A stretch of 64,000 nt of DNA from CAVTPU01 sp963736695 (GTDB lineage: Bacteria; Actinomycetota; Actinomycetes; Mycobacteriales; Micromonosporaceae): contig CAVTPU010000004.1 of assembly GCA_963736695.1 (NCBI GenBank), positions 496,001-560,000 of the forward strand, written 5' to 3'. The notes beneath the pieces are model-generated. The model was not told the DNA's origin. It saw only the letters and a list, made by a program, of their open reading frames with translations, and ran no database searches. This document shows, piece by piece, positions 8,463-17,007 of the stretch. Every line of letters starts with the position of its first letter. Position 1 is the stretch's first letter. A program made the translations under genes and the position numbers.

Positions 8463-9334
8463 TCACCGGGCGCGCTGAGCGAACGCGGTGGCATACAGGC
8501 AGACGGCTGCCGCGGCCGCGAGGTTGAGGCTCTCGGCCGCGCCGTAGATGGGAACCTTGACCCTGGCGTCGGCCAGCGCGGCCACCTCACGCGGCAGCCC
8601 GTGCGCCTCTGAGCCGAAGAGCCACGCGGTCGGTTGGGCGAGCGCGCCGCCGCGGGCGTACGTGTCGAGGTCCGTGGCCCCGTGCGCGTCGGCGGCGAGG
8701 ATCGCGAGCCCGGCGGCGCGCGCCTGCGCCACCGCGACCTCGACCGTGATGTCACGGACCAGGTCGACGTGAAAGAGACTGCCGGCGCTGGCCCGAACAC
8801 ATTTTCCGTTGTACGGGTCGACCGCCGCACCGGCGAAGACGACCGCAGCCGCGCCGGCGGCGTCGGCGGTGCGCAGCACCGTGCCGGCGTTGCCTGGGTC
8901 GGCGATTCCGGCGAGCATGACGAGAAGGCCGGGCGGCCGGGCCGGCGCGGACTCGAGAGCGCGCTCCACGCTCGTGTGGTGGCGGTGCCGGCAGACCGCG
9001 ATGATGCCCTGGGGTTGCACGGTGTCGCTCAGGTGGGCCAGACCCGCCTCCGTGACCGGCCGGACCGGGACACCCGCGGCCTCGGCCGCGCTGGTCAACG
9101 GCTGGTGGCGGGCCATCATGTCGGTCGCGACAAAGATCTCGACAGCGGCCATCTCGCCAGCGCCGGTCGTCGCGGTGGCGGTGATCGCCTCCCGCACGGC
9201 CTGCGGCCCCTCGGCGAGAAAGAGGCCCGTCTCGTCGCGGTGGCGGCGGCGCAGCAGGCGCCGGGCGCCAACAACCCGGGGCGACCGTTGGGTGAACGGT
9301 GCCCCGGGTTGGGGATGCTCCGGCGCGGGCCGGT
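8463..9334 (-). CDS. tsnR: TsnR/TrmH-family 23S rRNA or tRNA 2'-O-methyltransferase
   Basis: The product has the two-domain layout of long SpoU enzymes: an N-terminal substrate-binding domain (RRRHRDETGLFLAEGPQAVR, near residue 20-40) and a C-terminal SAM knot with LAGIADPGNAGTVLRTADAA, WLFGSEAHGLP and VPIYGAAESLNLAAAAAVCL. These match the family that includes thiostrepton-resistance methylases, and the location between rplT and pheS is the usual actinobacterial one. No ATG, GTG or TTG is available between the rplT stop (9335) and the PFTQRSPRVVGARR segment, so either a rare start is used or a base has been lost there. The open frame continues upstream into rplT only because of a slip in rplT. 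Confidence 0.85.
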
Positions 9335-9716
9335 TCAGGCGGCCGCCTCGTTGACGTCGGCGGGCAGTGCGGCGCGGGCCACCTGCGACCAGTCCGGCGA
9401 ACGCGGCGGCGTCGTTGACCGCGAGATCGGCCAGGATCTTGCGGTCGACCTCGATGCCGGCCAGGCGCAGGCCCTGGATGAGCCGGTTGTAGGTCATGCC
9501 GTTGGCGCGAGCCGCGGCGTTGATCCGGGTGATCCACAACTGGCGGAAGTCGCCCTTGCGGTCGCGCCGGTCCCGGTAGGCATACTGCATCGAGTGCAGC
9601 ATCTGTTCCTTGGCCTTGCGGTAGAGCCGGGAGCGCTGGCCCCGGTAACCGCTGGCGCCTTCCAGGACGGTCCGGCGCTTCTTCTGGGCGTTGACCGCCC
9701 GCTTGACGCGTGCCAC
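9335..9716 (-). CDS. rplT: Ribosomal protein L20, one frame slip near the 3' end
   Basis: MARVKRAVNAQKKRRTVLE is the canonical L20 N-terminus, followed by GYRGQRSRLYRKAKEQ, QLWITRINAAARANGMTYN and the C-terminal LADLAVNDAAAFAGLV. L20 is a large-subunit assembly protein and, in many bacteria, an autoregulator of this operon. At about 9385 one extra base shifts the frame; correcting it gives VARAALPADVNEAAA and a TGA at 9335-9337, the normal end. Without correction the frame runs on into tsnR and gives a false fusion of 417 residues. The gene follows rpmI in the standard infC-rpmI-rplT order. Confidence 0.93.
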
Positions 9717-9801
9717 GTCGTCACTCCTTGTCAGTCTTTATATCGCCCGGGGTGAGGAGCGAACCCCATCGCCCCGAGTCAACGTGTTGGCGTGCCGCGC
9801 G

Positions 9802-9999
9802 TCAGCGGCCCAGCATCCTGCTTGATCCGCTTGAACGGTCGACACTCGCCACCTCGACGGTGCCGGTCAGCCGGCGGGTGCGGCGGGACGACTTGCCCTC
9901 GAGCAGGTGGCGCTTGCCGGCCTGCTCGGTGACGAGCTTGCCTCGGCCGGTCACCTTGACCCGCTTGCCCATCCCGGTGTGGCTCTTCATCTTCGGCAT
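9802..9999 (-). CDS. rpmI: Ribosomal protein L35, small indels near the 3' end
   Basis: The 65-residue L35 begins MPKMKSHTGMGKRVKVTGRG and continues with the basic HLLEGKSSRRTRRLTGTVEV typical of actinobacterial L35. The last 15 residues read VDRSSGSSRMLGR, where the family has a KRIKxMLGR-type end. The expected residues KRIKQ appear in another frame at about 9815-9830, so compensating indels are likely on each side of this segment. The stop and overall length are right. It binds 23S rRNA and is cotranscribed with infC and rplT. Confidence 0.92.
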   Translation of the reverse strand: MPKMKSHTGMGKRVKVTGRGKLVTEQAGKRHLLEGKSSRRTRRLTGTVEVASVDRSSGSSRMLGR

Positions 10000-10013
10000 T
10001 TCTGCAGTTCTCC

Positions 10014-10623
10014 CTATTGCTCGCCCACGGCGCTCTGCGACTCAGGCTCCGCGGCGGCGTCCACATCGGACTCGTCGTCACGTGACTTCGCCGCGCCGCG
10101 TGCCGGTTTGATCGCCCGGTGCGGCGCCAAAACCATGATCATGTTGCGGCCGTCCTGCTTGGCGGCGGCCTCGACATAACCCAGGTCCTGGATCTCTTCT
10201 TCGAGCCGGCGCAACAACCGGAAACCCAGCTCCGGACGGCTCTGCTCGCGACCTCGGAACATGATCGTCACCTTGACCTTGTCGCCCGCCTTGAGGAACC
10301 GCATGACGTGACCCTTTTTGGTCTCATAGTCGTGCGGGTCGATCTTCGGACGGAGCTTCATCTCCTTGATGACGGTCTGTTGCTGATTGCGCCGCGCTTC
10401 CCGGGCCTTGAGCGCACTCTCGTACTTGAACTTTCCAAAGTCCATGAGCTTGCACACAGGTGGGCGCGCCATCGGCGCTACCTCGACCAGATCCAGGTCC
10501 ACGTCGCGCAGCCAGCTGCAGAGCACGCTCCAGTGGGACGATGCCCACCTGCTCACCTTCCGGGCCAACCAGCCGTACCTCACGAGCTCGGATCTGCTCG
10601 TTGATGCGTGGCTCGACGCTGAT
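10014..10623 (-). CDS. infC: Translation initiation factor IF-3, one frame slip; AUC start likely
   Basis: IF-3 keeps the 30S subunit free and checks start-codon choice. The N-domain reads SVEPRINEQIRAREVRLVG and GEQVGIVPLERALQLAA; the frame then slips at about 10506 (one extra C in GCGCGAC) and resumes with DVDLDLVEVAPMARPPVCKL, then the C-domain (MKLRPKIDPHDYETKKGHV; KVTIMFRGREQSRPELGFRL). No ATG or GTG is suitably placed; an ATC at 10621-10623 begins the conserved ISVEPRIN segment and has GAGGAGG 4 nt upstream. Rare AUU/AUC starts in infC are an established autoregulatory device. The acidic C-terminal tail (DESDVDAAAEPESQ) is typical of actinobacteria. Confidence 0.9.
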
Positions 10624-10732
10624 GGGGCCTCCTCGGGTCCGATGTCACCGGTCGCGTGGCGCGACCGGTCTCCAGACGCCGACCCCAGCGTCACCGCGCC
10701 CTGATGCCCGGCACGCCTCGCCACAAGCAGAA

Positions 10733-10754
10733 GGCCCCGGCGATCGCCGGGGCC
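10733..10754 (-). terminator. Terminator-like palindrome in the infC leader
   Basis: A perfect 22-bp palindrome with arms GGCCCCGGCGA and TCGCCGGGGCC. On the infC strand it is followed by CCTTCTGCTTG, a partly U-rich tail, about 110 nt before the infC start. That position suits a leader attenuator or an upstream terminator. A second short inverted repeat, CGCCACAC/GTGTGGCG with a 2-nt centre, lies further upstream at 10878-10895 and could be an operator. No gene is visible between 10624 and 10913. Confidence 0.55.
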
Positions 10755-10913
10755 CGCTCGACCGGTCAGACGCATATGCGTCGTCGCCCGCGTGATCGGC
10801 GATGCCGATGCTCGCGGTCGGACCGGACCCGGCCGCTCATCGGCTGCTCGGGTGGGAACGGGTGCTCCACTTGAAGACGCCACACAAGTGTGGCGTGGTC
10901 GACGCCTAAGATC

Positions 10914-11399
10914 TTAGCAGACGCCCCGAGCGGCGGCGTGCAGCCGGCGCAGTTGTTGCGCCCCAGTCACCGCACGCTCCTTGTCGGCCGCCTGAACGGC
11001 CATGACCGTGACAACGTCGTCGTCCTCCAACTCGAGAGTCAGAAACGCGTTGCCCCGATCGAACCGAACCGCCCGCACCACCTGCCACGGCAATTCATAG
11101 CCCCCGACCACATTGGTAATGCGCACCCCAACCTCGTCGGCGACCACGACAGGTCGGGCGAAGAGCAGGACCGCGGCGGCGAAGAGCAGGCCCAGCACCA
11201 CCATCGCCACTCGGTCGCTGGTCTGGAAGACCGCGGGACCAGCGCCGGTCGCGCCACCCAACGCCAGCCCAGTCACCGCGAAGAACCCGGCCAGTGCCGG
11301 CGCGAGCACCCAGCAGACAAAACGGACCTTCCGGGGGCGGATCTTCACCGGCGTCACCGACGTCGCGGGCGTCGCCCGCGACGGGTTGGGAGTCGTCAC
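10914..11399 (-). CDS. PH-domain membrane protein
   Basis: The 161-residue protein has a basic, Thr/Pro-rich N-terminus, two hydrophobic segments (VCWVLAPALAGFFAVTGLAL at about 28-47; MVVLGLLFAAAVLLFARPVV at about 66-85), and a C-terminal beta-rich domain starting VVADEVGVRITNVVGGYELP with FDRGNAFLTLELEDDD. This is the bacterial PH-like (bPH) architecture placed after two TM helices, widespread as an uncharacterised neighbour of hisG in Micromonosporales-type genomes. The domain should face the cytoplasm. It is in the same orientation as hisG, 56 bp downstream. Function unknown. Confidence 0.8.
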   Translation of the reverse strand: MTTPNPSRATPATSVTPVKIRPRKVRFVCWVLAPALAGFFAVTGLALGGATGAGPAVFQTSDRVAMVVLGLLFAAAVLLFARPVVVADEVGVRITNVVGGYELPWQVVRAVRFDRGNAFLTLELEDDDVVTVMAVQAADKERAVTGAQQLRRLHAAARGVC

Positions 11400-11455
11400 G
11401 TCGCTGAGTCTGCCACACCCCCCTTTTCGGCGCGATCATGAGGAGGATGGGGGGA

Positions 11456-12301
11456 TCAGAGGCGGCAGGCGTGGATGTCGGTGACGAGGATGGCGCGCGC
11501 CCCCACGTCGTACAACTTGTCCATGATCTTGTGCACCTCGGACCGCAACACCATCGCCTGCACCGCGACCCACCCCTCCCGGTGCAATGGGGAGATCGTC
11601 GGCGACTCGATGCCAGGAGTGAGCGCGCACGCCTCATCCAGCTGATCGGCCCGCACGTCATAGGCGAGCATCACGAATCGGCGCGCCACCAATACGCCCT
11701 GCAACCGGCGAACCAACTGCGTCACCGGCCCGTTTCCCGGCGCGCCGGACGCCCGCACCAGAATCGCCTCGGAGCGCAACACCACGTCGCCCAGCGGTTC
11801 CAGCCCCGCCTTGGCCAGCGTGCGGCCGGTGTCGACGACATCGGCGATCGCGTCGGCTACCCCGAGCCCGACCGCGTTCTCCACCGCGCCGTCGAGCCGC
11901 ACCACCCGGGCCGTCACCGCGTGCTCGGCGAGAAACTTCGCCACCACCCCCGGATATGACGTGGCGATGCGCGCCCCGGACATGTCGGCCACGCGGGCGA
12001 ACCGTCCGGGCGGCGCCGCGAGCCGGAACGCCGACGCCCCGAAGGCCAACTCGAGCACCTCGTCGACCGCGACCCCGGAGTCGACGACCAGGTCCCGACC
12101 GGTGATGCCGAGGTCGAGGTCGCCAGACGCGACATAGGTGCCGATATCGCGCGGACGGAGATAAAAGAACTCGACGTCGTTGTCCGGATCGCTGCAGGTC
12201 AGGTCCTTGTCGTCCGCGCGCTGCCGATAACCGGCCTCGCGCAGCATCTGCGCGGCGGCGGGCGCCAAACCCCCCTTATTGGGTACGGCGATACGCAGCA
12301 T
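11456..12301 (-). CDS. hisG: ATP phosphoribosyltransferase, long form
   Basis: Catalyses the first step of histidine synthesis (ATP + PRPP to phosphoribosyl-ATP). The 281 residues begin MLRIAVPNKGGLAPAAAQML, contain DLGITGRDLVVDSG and the PRPP-binding ADAIADVVDTGRTLAKAGLE, and end with the roughly 75-residue ACT-like regulatory domain (WVAVQAMVLRSEVHKIMDKL), so this is the hexameric HisG-L form feedback-inhibited by histidine (family knowledge). The ATG start is at 12301. hisE lies 81 bp upstream in the same direction, giving the hisE-hisG pair typical of actinobacteria. Confidence 0.95.
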   Translation of the reverse strand: MLRIAVPNKGGLAPAAAQMLREAGYRQRADDKDLTCSDPDNDVEFFYLRPRDIGTYVASGDLDLGITGRDLVVDSGVAVDEVLELAFGASAFRLAAPPGRFARVADMSGARIATSYPGVVAKFLAEHAVTARVVRLDGAVENAVGLGVADAIADVVDTGRTLAKAGLEPLGDVVLRSEAILVRASGAPGNGPVTQLVRRLQGVLVARRFVMLAYDVRADQLDEACALTPGIESPTISPLHREGWVAVQAMVLRSEVHKIMDKLYDVGARAILVTDIHACRL

Positions 12302-12382
12302 TGCGGCTCCTGACTCGACTCATGGCTCTGGGCACTCACGACTTGGGGAATTGCGCCTGCCCAGTGGGGCGGCGCGTTCGCC

Positions 12383-12646
12383 TCACAGATGTCGATAAAC
12401 GTCTTCCAAGCTCAGCCCGGCGGCGAGCATGAGCGCCTGCGCGTGATAGAGCAGCTGCGCAATCTCCTCTGCGGCCCGGTCCGGCCCCTCGTGCTCGGCC
12501 GCCATCCACGACTCCGCGGCCTCCTCGACCACCTTTTTGCCCACCGCGTGCACGCCGCCGGCGAGCAGCGCCACGGTGCCGGAGTGAGGGTCGCCCTGCT
12601 CGGCCTTGGCGGCGAGTTCGGCCCACAGCTCCTCAAACGTCTTCAC
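12383..12646 (-). CDS. hisE: Phosphoribosyl-ATP pyrophosphatase
   Basis: Second step of histidine synthesis, removing PPi from phosphoribosyl-ATP. The 87-residue all-alpha MazG-like protein shows KTFEELWAELAAKAE, then KKVVEEAAESWMAAEHE and AAEEIAQLLYHAQAL, whose Glu pairs bind Mg. It is the stand-alone HisE form, without the HisI domain. A GTG at 12646 starting (V)KTFEEL fits the family N-terminus; a TTG two codons upstream is also possible. It precedes hisG. Confidence 0.93.
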   Translation of the reverse strand: MKTFEELWAELAAKAEQGDPHSGTVALLAGGVHAVGKKVVEEAAESWMAAEHEGPDRAAEEIAQLLYHAQALMLAAGLSLEDVYRHL

Positions 12647-12652
12647 AGTCAA

Positions 12653-12949
12653 CCATTCTGGCAGGCCCGCCGGGTGGCGCCCAATGGCGCCTGGTCAGGT
12701 TGTGACTTCGACGCCTTCCCCGGCCCGGCTCCGCAGATCGCCTGTGACCGACCTCACGCCACGAACACCGACCGCCACAGTCGCCGCCCAGATCCACGCG
12801 CCGCGCACCGAGCCGCCCTCGTGGCCTCGTCGAGGCGCACCCCGCACTCCACACCGCCGACGCACTGCGGCGCCGCCATGATCGTGGCGGATGGGACTGC
12901 ACCTGGCCGGTAGAGTCCCACACACTCATGGAGAAATGGAGAGCCGCCG
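12653..12949. other. Divergent spacer between hisE and the Nudix gene
   Basis: About 300 bp between divergent genes. A -10-like TAGAGT lies near 12912-12917 ahead of the Nudix gene. No gene or repeat is recognised. Confidence 0.4.
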
Positions 12950-13465
12950 ATGACGGACACGCCGGAAAACACTGTCCACGTGCGACACTCGGCTCGGATC
13001 CTGCTGATCAACCGCGACGATCGACTGCTGCTCATGCGTTTTGTCTTCCACGAAGACGCACCCGAGAGCGGATTCGGCTGGGCGACTCCAGGCGGGGCGA
13101 TCGACGGAGGCGAGACGGCGGCCGAAGCCGCCGCCCGGGAACTGCGCGAAGAGATCGGCCTGCGGGTCACTCCGGCCGCCCTCGGCCCGATTGTGGCCAC
13201 GACCGGCGGTTTCGCCGACGTGGGCTGGCGGCGCGGACTCTGGAAAGAGGACTACTTCCTTCATCGCGTTGACCATCATGAGGTCGATCTCAGCGGCATG
13301 GACGAGTTGGAGACAGCCGGTCAGGCCGGACATCGCTGGTGGCCGATCGACGAGATCGAGGTGGCCGCTGAACCGATCTATCCCAGCGGACTCGCTCCGC
13401 TGGTCACCGATCTGCTCGCCGGGCTGACCCCCGTCGAACCGGTCCGGCTCCCCTGGCACCACTGA
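12950..13465 (+). CDS. Nudix hydrolase
   Basis: The 171-residue protein carries a complete Nudix box, GAIDGGETAAEAAARELREE followed by IGL (about residues 48-70; G-x5-E-x7-REUxEExGU), which binds Mg and hydrolyses nucleoside-diphosphate-linked substrates. The N-terminal HSARILLINRDDRLLLMRFV is the standard first strand pair. No substrate-specific motif is recognised, so housecleaning is only a guess. ATG 12950 follows GGAGAG about 11 nt upstream. It is transcribed alone and converges on ribH. Confidence 0.9.
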   Translation: MTDTPENTVHVRHSARILLINRDDRLLLMRFVFHEDAPESGFGWATPGGAIDGGETAAEAAARELREEIGLRVTPAALGPIVATTGGFADVGWRRGLWKEDYFLHRVDHHEVDLSGMDELETAGQAGHRWWPIDEIEVAAEPIYPSGLAPLVTDLLAGLTPVEPVRLPWHH

Positions 13466-13496
13466 CGCGCGACCTGCGGGACCTCAGCCAGCGCGA

Positions 13497-13970
13497 TCAC
13501 AGACAACGCAGGGTGTGGGCGGCGTCGAGCGCGGCCACGGTCGCCGACCAACCTTTATCCTCAGTGGAGTCGTCGAAACCCGCCCGGTCGACAGCCTGCT
13601 CGAGAGTGTCGACCGTGAGCACTCCATGCGCGACCGGGGTCGAGGTGTCCAACGCCACCCGGGTGAGTCCGTCGGTGACCGACCGGCAGACATAGTCGAA
13701 GTGGGCGGTGTCGCCCCGAATCACGACACCGAGTGCCACCACCGCGTCGCACGAACGGGCGAGCGCCTGTGCGATCACCGGAATCTCCACCGAACCGGCG
13801 ACTCGCACCACCCGCACGTCATCGACCCCGCAGGCAGTCGAAGCGGCCTGGGCCCGCGTCACCATCTGGTCGACGAGGTCCGCGTGCCACCTGGTGGCGA
13901 CGATTCCCAGCCGCAGCCCGGATGCCTCCACTGTGGTCATGTCGGGGGTTCCGAACCCGGCCATCGTCAC
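13497..13970 (-). CDS. ribH: 6,7-dimethyl-8-ribityllumazine synthase
   Basis: Condenses the ribityl-aminouracil with dihydroxybutanone phosphate. Signature residues are visible: ATRWHADLVDQM (ribityl site), VAGSVEIP, GVVIRGDTAHFDYVCRSV with the catalytic His, and PVAHGVLTVDT. The length (157) fits the icosahedral or pentameric enzyme. Its ATG overlaps the ribBA stop by 4 nt, so it is the last gene of the riboflavin operon. No terminator hairpin is obvious in the 31 bp between it and the converging Nudix gene. Confidence 0.96.
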   Translation of the reverse strand: MTMAGFGTPDMTTVEASGLRLGIVATRWHADLVDQMVTRAQAASTACGVDDVRVVRVAGSVEIPVIAQALARSCDAVVALGVVIRGDTAHFDYVCRSVTDGLTRVALDTSTPVAHGVLTVDTLEQAVDRAGFDDSTEDKGWSATVAALDAAHTLRCL

Positions 13971-15199
13971 ACCACCCCCGCAGGACTGTCATCGAGCCCG
14001 TCGAGCAGGTGTCCCATCCGGTCGCGTTTGGTGCGCAGATAACGCAGATTCTCCGGGTGGGGACGCACGGGCAGGGGCTCGCGCCCGAGCACCGTCAAGC
14101 CGTACCCCTCGAGACCGGCCCGTTTGGCCGGGTTGTTGGTGAGCAAGCGCATCGAGACGACGCCGAGGTCGGCGAGGATCTGCGCGCCGGTGCCATAGTC
14201 GCGGGCGTCGGCGGGCAGACCGAGGTCGAGGTTGGCGTCGACGGTGTCACGGCCGTCGTCCTGCAGTTCATAGGCCTGCAGTTTGTGCATGAGGCCGATT
14301 CCCCGGCCTTCGTGTCCGCGCACATAGAGCACGATGCCGCGCCCCTCGTCGGCGATGCGGGCGAGCGAAGACCGCAACTGCGGGCCACAGTCGCAGCGCA
14401 ATGAGCCGAAGACGTCTCCGGTGAGGCATTCGGAATGCACCCGTACGAGCACATCGGTGCCGTCGCCGAGATCACCGTGCACGAGCGCGACGTGATCGGA
14501 CCCGTCGGTGAGACTGCGATAGCCGACCGCGTGGAACAGTCCGTGTTCGGTGGGCAGTCGGGTTCGCGCGACCCGCTCGATGAGCCGTTCGTGGGTGCGG
14601 CGATAGGCGATGAGGTCGGCGATGGAGATGAGCACCAGGTCGTGCTCGATGGCGAATCGGCGCAGCTGCGGCAGTCGCATCATGGTGCCGTCGTCGTTGA
14701 CGAGTTCGCAGAGCACCCCGGCCGGGTGCAGGCCAGCGAGCCGGGTCAGGTCGATCGCCGCTTCGGTGTGGCCGGCACGGCGCAGCACCCCGCCGGCCTT
14801 GGCGCGCAACGGCACCACGTGCCCGGGGCGGGACAGGTCGGCCGGTGAGGTGCGTGGGTCGGCGAGCAGGCGCACGGTGTGGGCGCGTTCGGCGGCGGAG
14901 ATGCCGGTGGTGACGCCCTCGCGGGCGTCGACGGTGACGGTGTACGCGGTGCCCCGCCGGTCCTGGTTGACGGCATACATGGGGGGCAGGTCGAGCCGGT
15001 CGGCATCGTCCTCGGTGAGCGGTGCGCAGATGAATCCCGACGTGTGTCGCACCATGAACGCCATGAGTTCGGGGGTCGCCATCTGGGCGGCGAAGATCAG
15101 ATCGCCTTCGTTTTCCCGGTTTTCGTCGTCGACGACGACGACGGCGCGGCCTGCGGCGATTTCTTTGATCGCCTCTTCGATGCTGGCGAACGCGGTCAC
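13967..15199 (-). CDS. ribBA: Bifunctional DHBP synthase / GTP cyclohydrolase II
   Basis: One 410-residue chain makes both riboflavin precursors. Residues 1-205 are the RibB domain (VVVDDENRENEGDLIFAAQM; MVRHTSGFICAPL; RPGHVVPLRAKAGGVLRRAG). Residues 210-400 are RibA, with the zinc ligands in HSECLTGDVFGSLRCDCG, the YVRGHEGRGIGLMHKLQAYE loop and LLTNNPAKRAGLEGYGL. The gene overlaps ribE upstream and ribH downstream by 4 nt each. It is intact, with no frame slip. Confidence 0.97.
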   Translation of the reverse strand: MTAFASIEEAIKEIAAGRAVVVVDDENRENEGDLIFAAQMATPELMAFMVRHTSGFICAPLTEDDADRLDLPPMYAVNQDRRGTAYTVTVDAREGVTTGISAAERAHTVRLLADPRTSPADLSRPGHVVPLRAKAGGVLRRAGHTEAAIDLTRLAGLHPAGVLCELVNDDGTMMRLPQLRRFAIEHDLVLISIADLIAYRRTHERLIERVARTRLPTEHGLFHAVGYRSLTDGSDHVALVHGDLGDGTDVLVRVHSECLTGDVFGSLRCDCGPQLRSSLARIADEGRGIVLYVRGHEGRGIGLMHKLQAYELQDDGRDTVDANLDLGLPADARDYGTGAQILADLGVVSMRLLTNNPAKRAGLEGYGLTVLGREPLPVRPHPENLRYLRTKRDRMGHLLDGLDDSPAGVV

Positions 15200-15792
15200 G
15201 CGATCCTCCCGGTGACGAGTTTCTCGACATATTTGGCGATCACGTCGACCTCCAGGTTCACCAGGGTTCCGGGCTCGACCCGGCCGAGGGTGGTGGCCGC
15301 GAGCGTGGTGGGGATGAGGCTGACGCTGAATCCGGTGTCGTCGACGTCGACGACGGTGAGCGAGACGCCGTCAACGCATATCGACCCTTTCGCCACGACG
15401 TAGCGACTCAGCCCGACGGGCATCGACACGCGCACGTCGTCCCACCGCTCGCCACGCGTGTGGGCGAGCACGGTGCCGACCGCGTCGACGTGTCCCTGCA
15501 CGAGATGACCGCCGAGGCGACTGTTGAGGGTCGCGGCCCGTTCGAGGTTGACGACGTCACCGCCGGACAGTGAGCCCAGACTCGACCGGTTGACGGTCTC
15601 CTTCATCACGTCGGCGGTGAACGAGCCGTCGCCGATCTCGACGACGGTCAGGCACACGCCGTTGACGGCGACGGAGTCGCCGGCCGCGACGTCGGCGCTG
15701 ACCAGTGGTGCCCGCACCCGCAGCACCGCAGCCTCACCGTGCCAGCTGAGGTCGACGATGTGTCCCAGTTCTTCGACGATCCCGGTGAACAT
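15196..15792 (-). CDS. ribE: Riboflavin synthase, alpha chain
   Basis: Dismutates two lumazine molecules to riboflavin. The 198 residues form two similar beta-barrel repeats: MFTGIVEELGHIVDL with VNGVCLTVVEIG in the first, and GHLVQGHVDAVGTVL with DGVSLTVVDVDDTGFSVSLI in the second. The start is the ATG at 15792 with GAGGAGAAG about 6 nt upstream; the longer open frame upstream is ribD antiframe. It overlaps ribBA by 4 nt. Confidence 0.96.
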   Translation of the reverse strand: MFTGIVEELGHIVDLSWHGEAAVLRVRAPLVSADVAAGDSVAVNGVCLTVVEIGDGSFTADVMKETVNRSSLGSLSGGDVVNLERAATLNSRLGGHLVQGHVDAVGTVLAHTRGERWDDVRVSMPVGLSRYVVAKGSICVDGVSLTVVDVDDTGFSVSLIPTTLAATTLGRVEPGTLVNLEVDVIAKYVEKLVTGRIA

Positions 15793-15802
15793 TGACTTCT
15801 CC

Positions 15803-16915
15803 TCATCTGTCCGCCGGCGCCGCCGGCGGCTGGTCTCGGCGGTGTGGCGTCGCGCTGATGCGCAGGTCGGCGCCGACCCGCCGAACGTCGGTGAGCTCCA
15901 GGTCGATGGCTTCGGCGATGGTTCCGATGCCCGCCGCCGCGAGCGCGGCCGGCCCGGCTCCGAGCAGTTTCGGCGCGACATATCCGACGACCTCGTCGAC
16001 GAGTCCCCGCCTCAGATACGCGCCGGCGAGGGTAGGGCCGCCCTCGAGCAGCACCCGCCGGCAGCCCCGTTCGAACAGCGCCGGGCCGAGCAGGCCGAGG
16101 TCGACTCGGCCGTCGCCGCCGGCCCCGACGTCGGCGGCGGTCGCGATCCAGGTCCGTGCCGCGGTGTCGCGGACCCGGGCTGATTGGGGGGTACGCCCGG
16201 CGGAGTCCACGATGACCCGCAGTGGTTGGCGGTTGGCCAGTGCCCCGGCGCCGGTGCGCGCGGTCAGGTGCGGGTCGTCGGCGAGTACGGTACCGACGCC
16301 GACCATGATGGCGTCCACAGTGGATCGCAGGTGTTGCACGTCGGCGCGGGACTCGGGTGAGCTGATCCACTGGCTGGTGCCGTCGGCGGCGGCGGACCGG
16401 CCGTCGAGGGTGGAGGCGAATTTCCAGATGACGAACGGGCGCGGATCACCGGCGGCGGCTCGGGCGGTGGAGGTGAGCCAGCCGAGGTTGCCCGCGTGTG
16501 CTTGCGCCGCCCTGGCGCCCAGCTCGACGTCGATCCCGGCGGCGCGCAGTGTCTCGATCCCGCCGCGGGCGGCGGGGTTGGGGTCGGCGACGGCTGCGAT
16601 GACCCGGGTGACGCCGGCGGCGATGAGCGCCTGGGTGCAGGGGCCGGTGCGTCCGGTGTGGTCGCACGGTTCGAGGGTGACGACGGCGGTTCCGCCGCGG
16701 GCCCGGTCCCCGGCGGCCGCGAGGGCGCGAACTTCGGCGTGCGGGCCGCCGGCGTAGGCGTGGAAACCCTCTCCGACCACGACGCCGGCGGCGTCAAGAA
16801 TCACGCATCCGACGATGGGGTTGGGGCTGGTGGTGCCGAGACCGTGGGCGGCGAGTTCGATCGCGCGCAGCATCGCGCGGTCTTCGATGGAGCCGGTCTC
16901 CGCTGGGCTCGCCAT
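15803..16915 (-). CDS. ribD: Bifunctional riboflavin deaminase/reductase
   Basis: Performs steps 2 and 3 of the pathway. Residues 1-150 are the CDA-like deaminase: SPNPIVGCVILD, zinc site PHAEVRAL and EPCDHTGRTGPCTQAL. Residues 155-365 are the NADPH-dependent reductase: WKFASTLDGRSAAADGTSQW, GVGTVLADDPHLTAR and VLLEGGPTLAGAYLRRGLVD. The ATG at 16915 with GAGGGACG upstream is chosen; the open frame continues to 17077 but that part is the FMN riboswitch. It is the first gene of the ribD-ribE-ribBA-ribH operon and is 10 nt from ribE. Confidence 0.95.
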   Translation of the reverse strand: MASPAETGSIEDRAMLRAIELAAHGLGTTSPNPIVGCVILDAAGVVVGEGFHAYAGGPHAEVRALAAAGDRARGGTAVVTLEPCDHTGRTGPCTQALIAAGVTRVIAAVADPNPAARGGIETLRAAGIDVELGARAAQAHAGNLGWLTSTARAAAGDPRPFVIWKFASTLDGRSAAADGTSQWISSPESRADVQHLRSTVDAIMVGVGTVLADDPHLTARTGAGALANRQPLRVIVDSAGRTPQSARVRDTAARTWIATAADVGAGGDGRVDLGLLGPALFERGCRRVLLEGGPTLAGAYLRRGLVDEVVGYVAPKLLGAGPAALAAAGIGTIAEAIDLELTDVRRVGADLRISATPHRRDQPPAAPADR

Positions 16916-17007
16916 GGCTTCGTCCCTCTGTCGCGCCGGGGTCAGGCGCGCGGACGGCGGGCACAACAGCGGTAGCACGCGCACGCGGACAGGCGTGAAC
17001 GTGCCGA

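Noticed and set aside
8634..9755. 373-codon plus-strand frame over tsnR/rplT
   Set aside because: Antisense shadow of conserved genes; no ribosome binding site or domain.
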